A stretch of DNA of 64,000 nt from Rhizobium terrae (GTDB lineage Bacteria; Pseudomonadota; Alphaproteobacteria; Rhizobiales; Rhizobiaceae): NCBI RefSeq assembly GCF_003425685.1, contig NZ_QJKM01000013.1, positions 156,141 through 220,140 on the forward strand, in the 5' to 3' direction. The notes under the pieces were generated by a model that saw only the letters and a program-made list of their open reading frames with translations, was not told the origin of the DNA and ran no database searches. The position numbers and the translations under genes are program-made. Below, one piece after another: positions 34,010 through 42,298 of the stretch. The stretch's first letter is position 1. Each line of letters starts with the position of its first letter.

Positions 34010-34029
34010 ATATAAAGAAGTCTTTATAT
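34010..34029. promoter_or_regulatory. 20-bp palindrome upstream of ahcY, probable operator
   Basis: ATATAAAGAAGTCTTTATAT has perfect nine-base arms save for the central AG/GT bases. It lies 122 bp upstream of the ahcY start, between ahcY and the HPr gene. Palindromes of this shape precede ahcY and other S-adenosylmethionine cycle genes in alphaproteobacteria, where ArsR-type (SahR/SamR-like) regulators have been proposed; no such regulator gene is in this window. Confidence 0.6.
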
Positions 34030-34055
34030 GTTTATGTCAGTGGAAGGTTAAGGGT

Positions 34056-34334
34056 TCAGGCTTCTTCGCCGAACTTGTTGGCGACGAGCTGCTGCAGCGC
34101 GTCCAGGGCCTCGTTCGCCTGATTGCCGCTCGCCGAAACTTCGATCGTGCAGCCGGTGCTGGCGGCAAGCATCATCAGGCCCATGATGGACGTGCCGTTG
34201 ACCGTCGTGCCGTCCCTGGAAACGGTGATTGCCGCTTCGAAGCTTTCCACCATCTGCACGAATTTGGCGGACGCACGCGCGTGAAGGCCGCGTTTGTTGA
34301 CGATGAGGAATTCGCGGGTGAGGGGAGCGGACAT
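34056..34334 (-). CDS. HPr-type phosphocarrier protein
   Basis: Encodes 92 residues. The phospho-histidine is in VNKRGLHARASAKF (His18) and the regulatory serine in GTSIMGLMML (Ser49). In rhizobia HPr belongs to a nitrogen/regulatory phosphotransferase chain that works without sugar permeases: phosphate passes from EI-Ntr to HPr to EIIA proteins. The presence of HPr kinase in the same cluster fits phosphorylation of Ser49. No EIIB or EIIC gene is nearby. Last gene of the chvI-chvG-hprK-EIIA-HPr series. Confidence 0.95.
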   Translation of the reverse strand: MSAPLTREFLIVNKRGLHARASAKFVQMVESFEAAITVSRDGTTVNGTSIMGLMMLAASTGCTIEVSASGNQANEALDALQQLVANKFGEEA

Positions 34335-34365
34335 TCAGTCTCGTTTCTTGCTGGCAGTCTCGTTC

Positions 34366-34767
34366 TTATTTGCCGCTGAGAACACGGCTTGCGACATTGA
34401 TGTATTTGCGGCCGGCCTCGGAGGCTTCGGCGAGCGCCTTGTCCATGTTGTTGTCGCCGCGCACGCCGGCGAGCTTGATCAGCATCGGCAGGTTCATGCC
34501 GGCGATGACTTCCGTCTTGCCGCTGTCCATCACGGAAATGGAGAGGTTGGAGGGCGTGCCGCCGAACATGTCGGTGAGGATGATGACCCCGTGGCCATCG
34601 TTTGCACGGGTGACGGCATCGACGATATCCTGCCGCCGCTGATCCATGTCGTCTTCGGGGCCGATGCACACGGTCTCGATGAATTTCTGGGGCCCTACGA
34701 CATGCTCTACCGCGTGACGAAACTCCTCAGCCAGCTTGCCATGGGTGACAAGCACAAGTCCGATCAT
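34366..34767 (-). CDS. PTS EIIA component, mannose family (ManX-like)
   Basis: Encodes 133 residues from MIGLVLVTHGKLAEEFRHAV, in which His9 is the likely phosphorylation site. LTDMFGGTPSNLSIS and AGMNLPMLIKLA are typical for the EIIA-Man fold. In rhizobia this protein receives phosphate from HPr and takes part in regulation rather than sugar uptake; there is no membrane partner here. A longer upstream frame starts with residues lacking family resemblance. 31 bases separate it from the HPr gene; 126 bases separate it from hprK. Confidence 0.93.
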   Translation of the reverse strand: MIGLVLVTHGKLAEEFRHAVEHVVGPQKFIETVCIGPEDDMDQRRQDIVDAVTRANDGHGVIILTDMFGGTPSNLSISVMDSGKTEVIAGMNLPMLIKLAGVRGDNNMDKALAEASEAGRKYINVASRVLSGK

Positions 34768-34893
34768 GAAAACTGCCCCCTGCTGTGGAAACTTGGCGGC
34801 AGTATCGCATTGCAATAAAGCCGTCCAGCGGTGGGAGCCCATCTTCTCCAAGTAGATTCGAAGTTCAAGTCAAAAAATTGGTCGCTCCGATGA

Positions 34894-35352
34894 TCAAAAC
34901 GGCATCTCGCCGTGAAAATTCGCGGCAAATGCACCGAGGACAGCCAGCGGATCGGGTGATCCGCGCCACAATCTCAGGAGGGGAAGCTCGCCGAGGTCCG
35001 GAATCGAGAACCTTTCGTCCTCCGGCGGAAGCCGGTCGTCCTCCGGCAGGGAAATCACCTGCACGGCAAGGTCGAGCGCCGCTTCGGGCACGCTGTCCAT
35101 GGTCGCGATGCCGCTGCCGCGCAGTTCGATCAGGCCGGCAATGGACTGCGGCCGGCTGGCGACGAGATGACCGCCGTGACGCGAGACGATGACGCGGTCG
35201 TCGGCCACCAGGGCCGCAAAGGCGCCCTGCCGCCGAGCGGCGGCAAGACAGGCGAAGGCGAGCATGGACTTCCCGCTGCCCGACCGGCCGGTGAAGAGAA
35301 GGCCTCTGGTTCCGATGACGATCGCGGTTGCATGGATGTTGACCGGCGTCAT
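34894..35352 (-). CDS. hprK: HPr kinase/phosphorylase, short alphaproteobacterial form
   Basis: Encodes 152 residues, about half of the Gram-positive HprK; only the catalytic C-terminal domain is present. Walker A is LLFTGRSGSGKSMLAFACLA, and VADDRVIVSRHGGHLVASRP and IELRGSGIATM are family motifs. It phosphorylates Ser49 of HPr with ATP. The ATG overlaps the stop of chvG by four bases, tying metabolic-state signalling to the ChvGI two-component system. Confidence 0.93.
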   Translation of the reverse strand: MTPVNIHATAIVIGTRGLLFTGRSGSGKSMLAFACLAAARRQGAFAALVADDRVIVSRHGGHLVASRPQSIAGLIELRGSGIATMDSVPEAALDLAVQVISLPEDDRLPPEDERFSIPDLGELPLLRLWRGSPDPLAVLGAFAANFHGEMPF

Positions 35353-37139
35353 GCGGTCTCACCGGCCGGCAGCGACAGGGTGAACCGTGCGCCGGTATTT
35401 GCCCCTGTCCTGGCGTCATGCAGGTTTTCCGCCTTCAGCGAGCCGCCATGCGCCTCGGCGATCTGCCGGCTGATCGACAGGCCGAGCCCCGAATTCTGGC
35501 CAAAGCTCTCGCCGTCCGGGCGGTCCGTGTAGAACCGTTCGAAGATCCGGTCGATGTTTTCCGCCTGGATGCCGGGACCATTATCGTCGACGGTGACGAC
35601 GACGCGGTCCTTGTTCCGCATCAGCCGTATGGCGATATGACCGCCCTTGTCCGGCACGAAGGAGCGGGCGTTCTCGATCAGGTTTGTGATGATCTGGCCG
35701 AGGCGGAGGTCGTGGCCGTTGATGACGTAGGCGAGCTTGTTGCCGCCCTTCGGATCGATGGCAAGCTCGATCTCCACCGGTTTGCGGCCGGTGCGGATCT
35801 GCCGGGAAATATCGACGAGATTGCCAAGCAGGCTTTCCATGTCGACCGGCGTCGAATCGGAGCGGGCAAGTTCCGCATCGAGACGCGAGGCGTCGGAAAT
35901 ATCACTGATCAGGCGATCGAGGCGGCGCACGTCGTGGAAAATGATTTCGGTAAGCCGCTGTTTCGACTCGTCCGACTTGGCGAGCGGCAGCGTCTCGACC
36001 GCGCTCCGGAGCGATGTCAGGGGATTCTTGAGTTCATGGCTGACATCGGCCGCGAAGCTTTCGATCGCGTCGATCCGATCATAAAGGGCGTTGGTCATGT
36101 CACGGACCGCGACGGAAAGATTGCCGATCTCGTCCTGGCGATAGGAGAAGTCCGGGATCTCCTCGCGCTGCTTGGCGCCGCGCCGGACTCGGATCGCCGC
36201 GGCTGACAGGCGGCGCAGCGGATTGGCGATCGTCGAGGACAGAAGCAGCGAAAGCAGGATGTTGACCAGCGTCGCGACGCCGAAGACGCGCATGATCGCC
36301 AGCCGTTCCGCATGGACGATCTTGTCGATGTCGCCGGCCTGGGTCGAGAGCAGCAGCACGCCGAGCACGGCGCGGAAACGCTGGACCGGCACGGCGACCG
36401 AGACGATCAGCTCGCCGCGTTCCGTAACCCGCACCAGCGCGCCGCGCACGCCGGTCAGCGCATTCATGACTTCCGGATAGATCGAGCCGTCGCCGCCCGG
36501 TGCTTCCTTGTAGACCGGCAGGTTGCCCGGTTGCAGCAGGCGATTGAAAAGCCCTGCGAACCAGTCGCCCCACGTCTGTTTTTCGTTTTCCACCGGCGGC
36601 AGGTCGAAACGCAGCACCTGGCCGCGCGAATAGAGATGGCGGGAATCGAGAAGAAGATTGGCATCGGCGTCGAAAATGCGGGCGCGGGTGCGGGTGGGAG
36701 AGATGAGGCGCCTCAGCACCGGGGCGACGCGCTCCGGATCGATCGGAAAATCGAGGTCCTCGTCGTTCGGCACCGGCGTGATGCTCTGGCCGGCCTGCAG
36801 TTCGAGAAGTTTCTGGGGGTCGATGGTGATCGAATTGGTGTCGACGGACGCGGAGGCGGAAATCGCGCCTGCAATGATCTCGCCCTGGGTCAGCAGGCTT
36901 TCGACGCGGGCGTCGATCAGTCCTTCGCGGAACTGGTTGAGGTAAAGAATGCCGGCCACGAGGACGACGGTCGCGGCGATGTTGAAGAACAGGATGCGGC
37001 GGGTGAGGCTGGAAAACACCGCATGGCCGAAGACCCGCCGGATCAGCGTGAAGGGACGCGACCAGAAACGCCGCCGTACACGGCGCGTCTCGACCTTCTC
37101 CGTTCCGGCCAATTTGCTGTCGAACAGTTGATCTGCCAC
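35349..37139 (-). CDS. chvG: Acid/envelope-sensing sensor histidine kinase ChvG (ExoS)
   Basis: Encodes 596 residues. Two transmembrane helices (about residues 48-67 and 284-302) enclose a periplasmic sensor domain of some 215 residues. A HAMP-like linker (NPLRRLSAAAIRVRRG) precedes the dimerisation box FAADVSHELKNPLTSL with phospho-His368, and LIENARSFVPD, DDNGPGI and NSGLGLSISRQI form the ATPase. ChvG with ChvI controls acid response, succinoglycan and virulence or symbiosis genes in Agrobacterium and Ensifer. The gene stop overlaps the hprK start; chvI lies 74 bases upstream. Confidence 0.97.
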   Translation of the reverse strand: MADQLFDSKLAGTEKVETRRVRRRFWSRPFTLIRRVFGHAVFSSLTRRILFFNIAATVVLVAGILYLNQFREGLIDARVESLLTQGEIIAGAISASASVDTNSITIDPQKLLELQAGQSITPVPNDEDLDFPIDPERVAPVLRRLISPTRTRARIFDADANLLLDSRHLYSRGQVLRFDLPPVENEKQTWGDWFAGLFNRLLQPGNLPVYKEAPGGDGSIYPEVMNALTGVRGALVRVTERGELIVSVAVPVQRFRAVLGVLLLSTQAGDIDKIVHAERLAIMRVFGVATLVNILLSLLLSSTIANPLRRLSAAAIRVRRGAKQREEIPDFSYRQDEIGNLSVAVRDMTNALYDRIDAIESFAADVSHELKNPLTSLRSAVETLPLAKSDESKQRLTEIIFHDVRRLDRLISDISDASRLDAELARSDSTPVDMESLLGNLVDISRQIRTGRKPVEIELAIDPKGGNKLAYVINGHDLRLGQIITNLIENARSFVPDKGGHIAIRLMRNKDRVVVTVDDNGPGIQAENIDRIFERFYTDRPDGESFGQNSGLGLSISRQIAEAHGGSLKAENLHDARTGANTGARFTLSLPAGETA

Positions 37140-37213
37140 TGCAGTCCTTCCACCGGACCAGTCTATCGCCGGCCCGGCCGTGGCCTCAAGTTAACCTTTT
37201 GCAAGATAACGGC

Positions 37214-37942
37214 TCACGCCGCCTCGCGGAACCGGTAACCCACGCCGTAAAGCGTCTCGATCATATCAAAGTCCGTATCGACCATCTTGAACTTTTTGCG
37301 CAGCCGCTTGATGTGGCTGTCGATCGTGCGGTCGTCCACATAGACCTGTTCGTCATAGGCCGCGTCCATCAGCGCGTCGCGGCTCTTGACGACGCCCGGG
37401 CGCTGGGCGAGCGAATGCAGGATCAGGAATTCGGTCACCGTCAGCGTCACCGGCTCGCCCTTCCAGGTGCAGGTATGGCGTTCCTGGTCCATGGCGAGCT
37501 GGCCGCGCTCGAGCGTGCGGGCCGCTTGCGCATCTGCCGCGGCTTTGGTGCCGACGCCACCGCCGGCCTGCGCCTCGCGGGCGCCTGCACGGCGCAGGAT
37601 CGCCTTGACGCGCTCCACCAGCAGCCTTTGCGAGAACGGCTTGGTGATGAAATCGTCGGCGCCCATCTTCAGGCCGAACAGTTCGTCGATCTCCTCGTCC
37701 TTGGAGGTGAGGAAGATTACCGGCAGGTCGGACTTCTGCCTCAGCCTGCGCAGGAGTTCCATGCCGTCCATGCGCGGCATCTTGATATCGAAGATCGCCA
37801 GTTGCGGCGGGCGGGCGATCAGCCCGTCGAGCGCGGAGGCACCGTCGGTATAGGTTTCGACCTTGTATCCTTCCGCTTCCAGTGCGATCGACACCGAAGT
37901 CAGGATATTGCGGTCGTCATCTACGAGCGCGATTGTCTGCAT
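37214..37942 (-). CDS. chvI: Response regulator ChvI
   Basis: Encodes 242 residues from MQTIALVDDDRN; a start seven codons upstream is possible. The receiver domain phospho-site is Asp52 in AIFDIKMPRMDG, with the conserved threonine and lysine in FLTSKDEEID and DFITKPFSQ. The C-terminal OmpR-type winged helix has TLTVTEFLILHSLAQRPG and YVDDRTIDSHIKRLRKKF. Sequence matches ChvI throughout. Divergent from pckA across about 330 bases. Confidence 0.98.
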   Translation of the reverse strand: MQTIALVDDDRNILTSVSIALEAEGYKVETYTDGASALDGLIARPPQLAIFDIKMPRMDGMELLRRLRQKSDLPVIFLTSKDEEIDELFGLKMGADDFITKPFSQRLLVERVKAILRRAGAREAQAGGGVGTKAAADAQAARTLERGQLAMDQERHTCTWKGEPVTLTVTEFLILHSLAQRPGVVKSRDALMDAAYDEQVYVDDRTIDSHIKRLRKKFKMVDTDFDMIETLYGVGYRFREAA

Positions 37943-38271
37943 GCTCTCCGTCTCCGTCACCATCTATACGCATCTCCTGGAATCACCCCAGCCAGGCGGC
38001 TTCCGCCGACGCGCTTCTTGAGTATAAAGGTGGAACAAATTGTGGCAAAGATAAAGGGGCGACTTACGGTCGCGCCGTTCGGGCCATCTTCAGAACCTAA
38101 GGTCCGGAGAGGATTAAAACAGTTCTTAAACCGATTTAACTGGGAATAAAATTTTTTAAATCGATTAATTAATTGATATTGTTAAATAATTTTAGAAACG
38201 CCTCTTGCTCTTTCAGAAATCTGTCATTAATTTCCGGCGAGTTTTCCACGGCAAGCGGAAGGAGTGCGCGC
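37943..38271. promoter_or_regulatory. Divergent promoter region between chvI and pckA
   Basis: These 329 bases hold no gene. The side next to pckA (38110-38220) is unusually AT-rich for the window, with TTTAACTGGGAATAAAATTTTTT and TTAATTAATTGATATTGTTAAATAATTTT (given in two parts), which likely includes the pckA promoter and upstream elements. The side next to chvI holds GAGTATAAAGGTGG near 38018, a possible minus-strand or plus-strand element of unknown role. AAGGAG precedes the pckA start by seven bases. Confidence 0.55.
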
Positions 38272-39885
38272 ATGGAAGAGTTTGGACTTCACAACCCTGC
38301 AAACGGGGTAGCGGCAATCGGTCTCGGCAATGTTTCGCGCGTTTATTACAATTCTTCCGAGGTCGAACTCTACGAAGAAGCCATTCGCCGCGGTGAAGCC
38401 GACCTCACCATCGACGGCGCCCTCCGCGCCGTCACCGGCCAGCACACCGGGCGTTCGCCGAAAGACAAGTTCATGGTTCGCGATGCCGAAACCGAGAACC
38501 GGATCTGGTGGAGCGCCGAGAACAAGGCGATGTCGCCCGAGCACTTTGCCGTGCTCAAGGCCGATATGCTGGCCCATGCGAGCGGCAAGGAACTGTTCGT
38601 CCAGGACCTGATCGGCGGCGCCGACGCCGAATACGCGCTGCCGACCCGCGTCGTCAGCGAATTGGCCTGGCATTCGCTGTTCATCCGCAACCTGTTGATC
38701 CGTCCGAAGCGCGAAACGCTGTCGGCGTTCCGGCAGAAGCTGACGATCATCAACCTGCCGAGTTTCAAGGCCGATCCGGCGCGGCACGGCTGCCGCACCG
38801 AGACGGTGATCGCCTGCGATTTCACCAACGGCCTCATCCTGGTCGGCGGCACGTCCTATGCCGGCGAGAACAAGAAGTCGGTCTTCTCGATCCTCAACTA
38901 CTTCCTGCCGGAAAAGGGCGTCATGCCGATGCACTGCTCGGCGAATGTCGGCCCGAACGGCGATACGACCCTCTTCTTCGGCCTCTCCGGCACCGGCAAG
39001 ACCACGCTGTCGGCCGATCCGAACCGCACGTTGATCGGTGACGACGAGCACGGCTGGGGCGAAAACGGCGTCTTCAATTTCGAAGGTGGCTGCTACGCCA
39101 AGGCGATCAACCTGTCGGCCGAAGCCGAGCCGGAAATCTATGCCGCGACCCGCCGTTTCGGCACCGTGATCGAGAATGTCGTCCTGGATGAAAACCGTGT
39201 TCCGGACTTCAGCGACGACTCGCTGACCGAAAACACCCGCAGCGCCTACCCGCTGGATTTCATTCCGAATGCCTCGCGCACCGGCCTTGCCCCGCAGCCG
39301 AAGACGATCATTCTGCTCGCCGCCGATGCCTTCGGCGTCATGCCGCCGATCGCCAAGCTGACGCCGGAACAGGCCATGTACCACTTCCTTTCCGGCTACA
39401 CCGCCAAGGTGGCCGGCACGGAAAAGGGCGTGACCGAGCCGGAAGCGACCTTCTCGACCTGCTTCGGCAGCCCGTTCATGCCGCGCCATCCGGCGGAATA
39501 CGGCAATCTGCTGAAGGATCTGATCGCCCGTCACAAGGTCGATTGCTGGCTGCTCAACACCGGCTGGACCGGCGGGCAGTACGGCGTCGGTCACCGCATG
39601 CCGATCAAGGTCACCCGCGCGCTGCTGAGTGCCGCTCTCGACGGCAGCCTGAAAAATGCCGAGTTCCGCACCGATGCGAACTTCGGCTTCGCGGTTCCGG
39701 TGGCCGTGGAAGGCATCGACAGCAAGATCCTCGACCCGCGTTCGACCTGGGCCGACGGCGCCGCTTTCGACGCCTATGCCAAGAAGCTCGTCTCGATGTT
39801 CATCCGGAACTTCGAACAGTACGAAGATCATGTCGACAGCAAAGTAAAGGGCGCCGCACCGGTGGCGCTTGCCGCTGCCGAATAA
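38272..39885 (+). CDS. pckA: Phosphoenolpyruvate carboxykinase (ATP)
   Basis: Encodes 537 residues. It decarboxylates and phosphorylates oxaloacetate to PEP, the first step of gluconeogenesis from C4 acids, which are the main carbon supply in bacteroids. Seen: TGQHTGRSPKDKFMV, FFGLSGTGKTTLSADPNRTLIGDDEHGW (kinase-1a and -2 motifs, given across two sites), and NTGWTGGQYGVGHRM. The ATG used is preceded by GGAAGGAG; a 33-codon upstream extension has no family support. Terminator and parS-like site follow. Next to chvI, as in Agrobacterium. Confidence 0.98.
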   Translation: MEEFGLHNPANGVAAIGLGNVSRVYYNSSEVELYEEAIRRGEADLTIDGALRAVTGQHTGRSPKDKFMVRDAETENRIWWSAENKAMSPEHFAVLKADMLAHASGKELFVQDLIGGADAEYALPTRVVSELAWHSLFIRNLLIRPKRETLSAFRQKLTIINLPSFKADPARHGCRTETVIACDFTNGLILVGGTSYAGENKKSVFSILNYFLPEKGVMPMHCSANVGPNGDTTLFFGLSGTGKTTLSADPNRTLIGDDEHGWGENGVFNFEGGCYAKAINLSAEAEPEIYAATRRFGTVIENVVLDENRVPDFSDDSLTENTRSAYPLDFIPNASRTGLAPQPKTIILLAADAFGVMPPIAKLTPEQAMYHFLSGYTAKVAGTEKGVTEPEATFSTCFGSPFMPRHPAEYGNLLKDLIARHKVDCWLLNTGWTGGQYGVGHRMPIKVTRALLSAALDGSLKNAEFRTDANFGFAVPVAVEGIDSKILDPRSTWADGAAFDAYAKKLVSMFIRNFEQYEDHVDSKVKGAAPVALAAAE

Positions 39886-39899
39886 GCTTCGATATCGAA

Positions 39900-39915
39900 G
39901 GATTCACGTGAAACC
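39900..39915. other. parS-like site 4
   Basis: GGATTCACGTGAAACC matches 13 of 16 parS consensus positions and differs by one base from sites 2 and 3. It is between the pckA stop and its terminator, the same position that site 3 has after the DUF2852 gene. Confidence 0.6.
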
Positions 39916-39953
39916 GCCGGCCCAGGGATAACACCTCTGGGCCGGCGTTTTTT
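39915..39953 (+). terminator. Rho-independent terminator of pckA
   Basis: CGCCGGCCCAG pairs with CTGGGCCGGCG around an 11-base loop, followed by TTTTTTAT. Confidence 0.9.
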
Positions 39954-39976
39954 ATCTGGGGACTGAGCGCTCTCGG

Positions 39977-40062
39977 CGTCATCCTCGGGCTCGTCCCGAG
40001 GATCTGCTGAGCGTGAATGCGTCAACCGTGGCAGATGCTCGGGACAAGCCCGAGCAGGACGG
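39977..40062. repeat. Intergenic palindromic mosaic repeat, copy 2
   Basis: The left palindrome CCTCGGGCTCGTCCCGAGG and following ATCT are identical to copy 1 after gyrB. The spacer has GCGTCAACCG, also shared. The right palindrome GCTCGGGACAAGCCCGAGC closes the element. Confidence 0.8.
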
Positions 40063-40153
40063 TTGGGGGTTTTCGAACACCTCATATCTGTCCGAATGGT
40101 GCGCCTCGCCGCTGGTGGTTTTCTTTTGACGCGCTTTATGGGAAACAGGCGAC

Positions 40154-40588
40154 ATGGCCAGCAATCCCCTCATCATCAACAACCGCATCACCATCGCCGG
40201 ATGGGAGCTGACGGAACAGTTCGTTTTGGCAGGGGGGCCTGGCGGCCAGAACGTCAACAAGGTCTCGACGGCCGTCCAGCTCTTCTATGATATCGTCAAT
40301 TCCCCGTCGCTGCCCGACCGGATCAAGCAGAACGCCGTCAGGCTTGCCGGAAAACGGGTGTCGAAGGAGGGCGTACTGATGATAGAGGCGAACCGTTTCC
40401 GCAGCCAGGAGCGCAATCGCGAGGAAGCGCGCGAGCGGCTGAAGGAGCTGATTCTTGAGGCGGCCAAACCGCCGCCGCCGCCGCGCAAGGCCACCAAGCC
40501 GACCAAAGGCTCCGTGGAACGCCGGCTGAAGGAAAAGTCTGGCCGCTCCGAAGTCAAGAAGATGCGCGGCCGGCCGGTCGGCGATTAG
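40154..40588 (+). CDS. arfB: Alternative ribosome-rescue factor ArfB (peptidyl-tRNA hydrolase)
   Basis: Encodes 144 residues. The GGQ catalytic motif is in FVLAGGPGGQNVNKVST, and the C-terminal tail is basic (RRLKEKSGRSEVKKMRGRPVGD), which places it in the mRNA channel of stalled ribosomes. ArfB releases nascent chains on ribosomes without a stop codon. Release factors 1 and 2 are far longer and lack this tail. Fifteen bases before the alkB-family gene, so they are probably co-transcribed. Confidence 0.95.
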   Translation: MASNPLIINNRITIAGWELTEQFVLAGGPGGQNVNKVSTAVQLFYDIVNSPSLPDRIKQNAVRLAGKRVSKEGVLMIEANRFRSQERNREEARERLKELILEAAKPPPPPRKATKPTKGSVERRLKEKSGRSEVKKMRGRPVGD

Positions 40589-40602
40589 GTTCGGAGACTG
40601 AA

Positions 40603-41214
40603 TTGGGGACATTGCTGAACGGCATCAGGCACCTGCCGGATTATCTGGATCGCGCGGCGCAAGAGCGCCTGATCGAACTGGTCCGCATCGTGGTGGCCGA
40701 GGCACCGCTCTATACGCCGGAAATGCCCGGCACCGGAAGGCCGATGTCAGTCAGGATGACCAATTGCGGTTCGCTCGGCTGGGTGACGGACAGGCAACAG
40801 GGCTATCGGTACCAGCCCTTCCATCCGGTGACGAAGAAACCCTGGCCGGCGATACCGGCGGAGCTGCTGGACCTTTGGGAAAGGCTTGCCGGTTACCCCA
40901 AGCCGCCGGAGGCCTGCCTCGTCAACTTCTATGCGGACGACGCGAAGATGGGCCTGCATCAGGACAGGGACGAGACGGAATTCGCGGCCCCGGTGCTCTC
41001 GATATCGCTTGGGAATACCTGCCTCTTCCGGGTAGGTGGCCTGAACCGGAAGGACCCCACCGGCTCGTTCCGGCTTTCGAGCGGCGATATCGTCCTCATC
41101 GGCGGCGAGGGGCGGCTGGCGTTCCACGGCGTCGACCGGATCTACCCCGGCACATCGATGCTCCTGAAGAACGGCGGACGCATCAATCTGACGCTCCGCC
41201 GGGTCAATAGCTGA
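40603..41214 (+). CDS. AlkB-type 2-oxoglutarate/Fe(II) dioxygenase
   Basis: Encodes 203 residues from a TTG start with GGAG seven bases upstream; no ATG is available before residue 20. Iron ligands are HQD in MGLHQDRDE and the histidine of FHGVDRIYPG; the 2-oxoglutarate arginine is in INLTLRRV. The nucleotide-recognition region SVRMTNCGSLGWVTDRQQGYRY matches AlkB. The family repairs N-alkylated bases in DNA and RNA by oxidative demethylation. The pairing with arfB has no obvious functional link. A frame overlapping on the minus strand is a shadow. Confidence 0.92.
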   Translation: MGTLLNGIRHLPDYLDRAAQERLIELVRIVVAEAPLYTPEMPGTGRPMSVRMTNCGSLGWVTDRQQGYRYQPFHPVTKKPWPAIPAELLDLWERLAGYPKPPEACLVNFYADDAKMGLHQDRDETEFAAPVLSISLGNTCLFRVGGLNRKDPTGSFRLSSGDIVLIGGEGRLAFHGVDRIYPGTSMLLKNGGRINLTLRRVNS

Positions 41215-41298
41215 CGATCCAAAGCGTCTCTCCCAAAAGTGGAAACCGGTTTCGGACAAAGATATGTCCAATAAGCTCGATAGCCGGCGATCGATCGT

Positions 41299-42288
41299 CT
41301 ACAGTTTTCGAAGCGATACCGTCTCGACCAGATGATTGCGCCCTTTGCGCAGGATGAGATCGGCGCGGGGGCGGGTCGGCAGGATGTTCTGGCGCAGGTT
41401 CTTGAGGTTGATGTTTTCCCAGAGACCTTCGGCGACCTTGACCGCCGCGTCCGCGTCGATCGCCGCATATTTCTTGAAGAACGAGGTCGGATCGCGGAAG
41501 GCGGTTTCGCGCAGCTTCATGAAGCGTTGCACATACCATTGGTGGATCTGGTCCTCCTCGGCGTCGATATAGATCGAGAAATCGAAGAAGTCCGAGACGA
41601 TCGGTACGATCTTGCCGTCCGCGGGCAGTGCCCGCGACTGCAGGACGTTGATGCCCTCGAAGATCAGGATATCCGGCCGGTCGACCAGCGTGAATTCGTT
41701 CGGCAGCACGTCGTAGGTGAGGTGCGAGTAGCGCGGCGCCTTGACGTTCGGCTCTCCCGCCTTGATCGCCGAGAGGAAACGCAGGATCTGGCCGACGTCG
41801 TAGCTTTCCGGAAAGCCTTTGCGCTCCATCAGGTTCTCGCGGCTCAGCACCGCATTCGGGTAGAGGAAGCCGTCCGTGGTGATGAGATCGACCTTGGGGC
41901 TCGAGGGCCAACGGGCGAGCAGTTCCTTCAGGATACGGGCAGTGGTGGATTTGCCCACCGCGACGGAACCGGCGATGCCGATGATGAAGGGCGTCTTGGT
42001 GATGTCGGAAAGGCTGAGGAACCGGTTGCGCTGCTGGAAGAGCAGTTGCGTCGCCTCCACATGCGTGGAAAGCAGGCGAGAGAGCGAAAGATAGATGCGC
42101 CTGACCTCGTTGAGGTCGATCGGGTCGTCCAGCGAACGCAGCCGCTGCACCTCGTCGGCCGTCAGCGTCAGCGGCGTATCGGCGCGGAATTTCGCCCATT
42201 CCTCGGCGGTGAACGAGTGGTAGGGCGAGTAATATTCCGTATTGCTGCCGGTCTCGCTCGGCTCGGCGGGCTGCGATGCGATATTCAT
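41299..42288 (-). CDS. coaA: Type I pantothenate kinase
   Basis: Encodes 329 residues. The enzyme phosphorylates pantothenate, the controlling step of CoA synthesis. The P-loop is IGIAGSVAVGKSTTARIL; DLITTDGFLYPN, MERKGFPESYDV and LIFEGINVLQ are further signatures of the bacterial type I family. The ATG of MNIASQPAEP is used; an upstream 28-residue extension overlaps hisE. Located at the end of the his cluster, ten bases after hisE, a pairing usual in rhizobia. Confidence 0.96.
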   Translation of the reverse strand: MNIASQPAEPSETGSNTEYYSPYHSFTAEEWAKFRADTPLTLTADEVQRLRSLDDPIDLNEVRRIYLSLSRLLSTHVEATQLLFQQRNRFLSLSDITKTPFIIGIAGSVAVGKSTTARILKELLARWPSSPKVDLITTDGFLYPNAVLSRENLMERKGFPESYDVGQILRFLSAIKAGEPNVKAPRYSHLTYDVLPNEFTLVDRPDILIFEGINVLQSRALPADGKIVPIVSDFFDFSIYIDAEEDQIHQWYVQRFMKLRETAFRDPTSFFKKYAAIDADAAVKVAEGLWENINLKNLRQNILPTRPRADLILRKGRNHLVETVSLRKL

Positions 42289-42298
42289 GACTTCAGAC

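Noticed and set aside
33889..34055. SAH or SAM riboswitch upstream of ahcY
   Set aside because: No recognisable conserved core; the palindrome is a better explanation for control.
38110..38210. TTAA clusters upstream of pckA as CtrA boxes
   Set aside because: Spacings are 6, 5, 4 and 9-13 bases; no TTAA-N7-TTAA is present.
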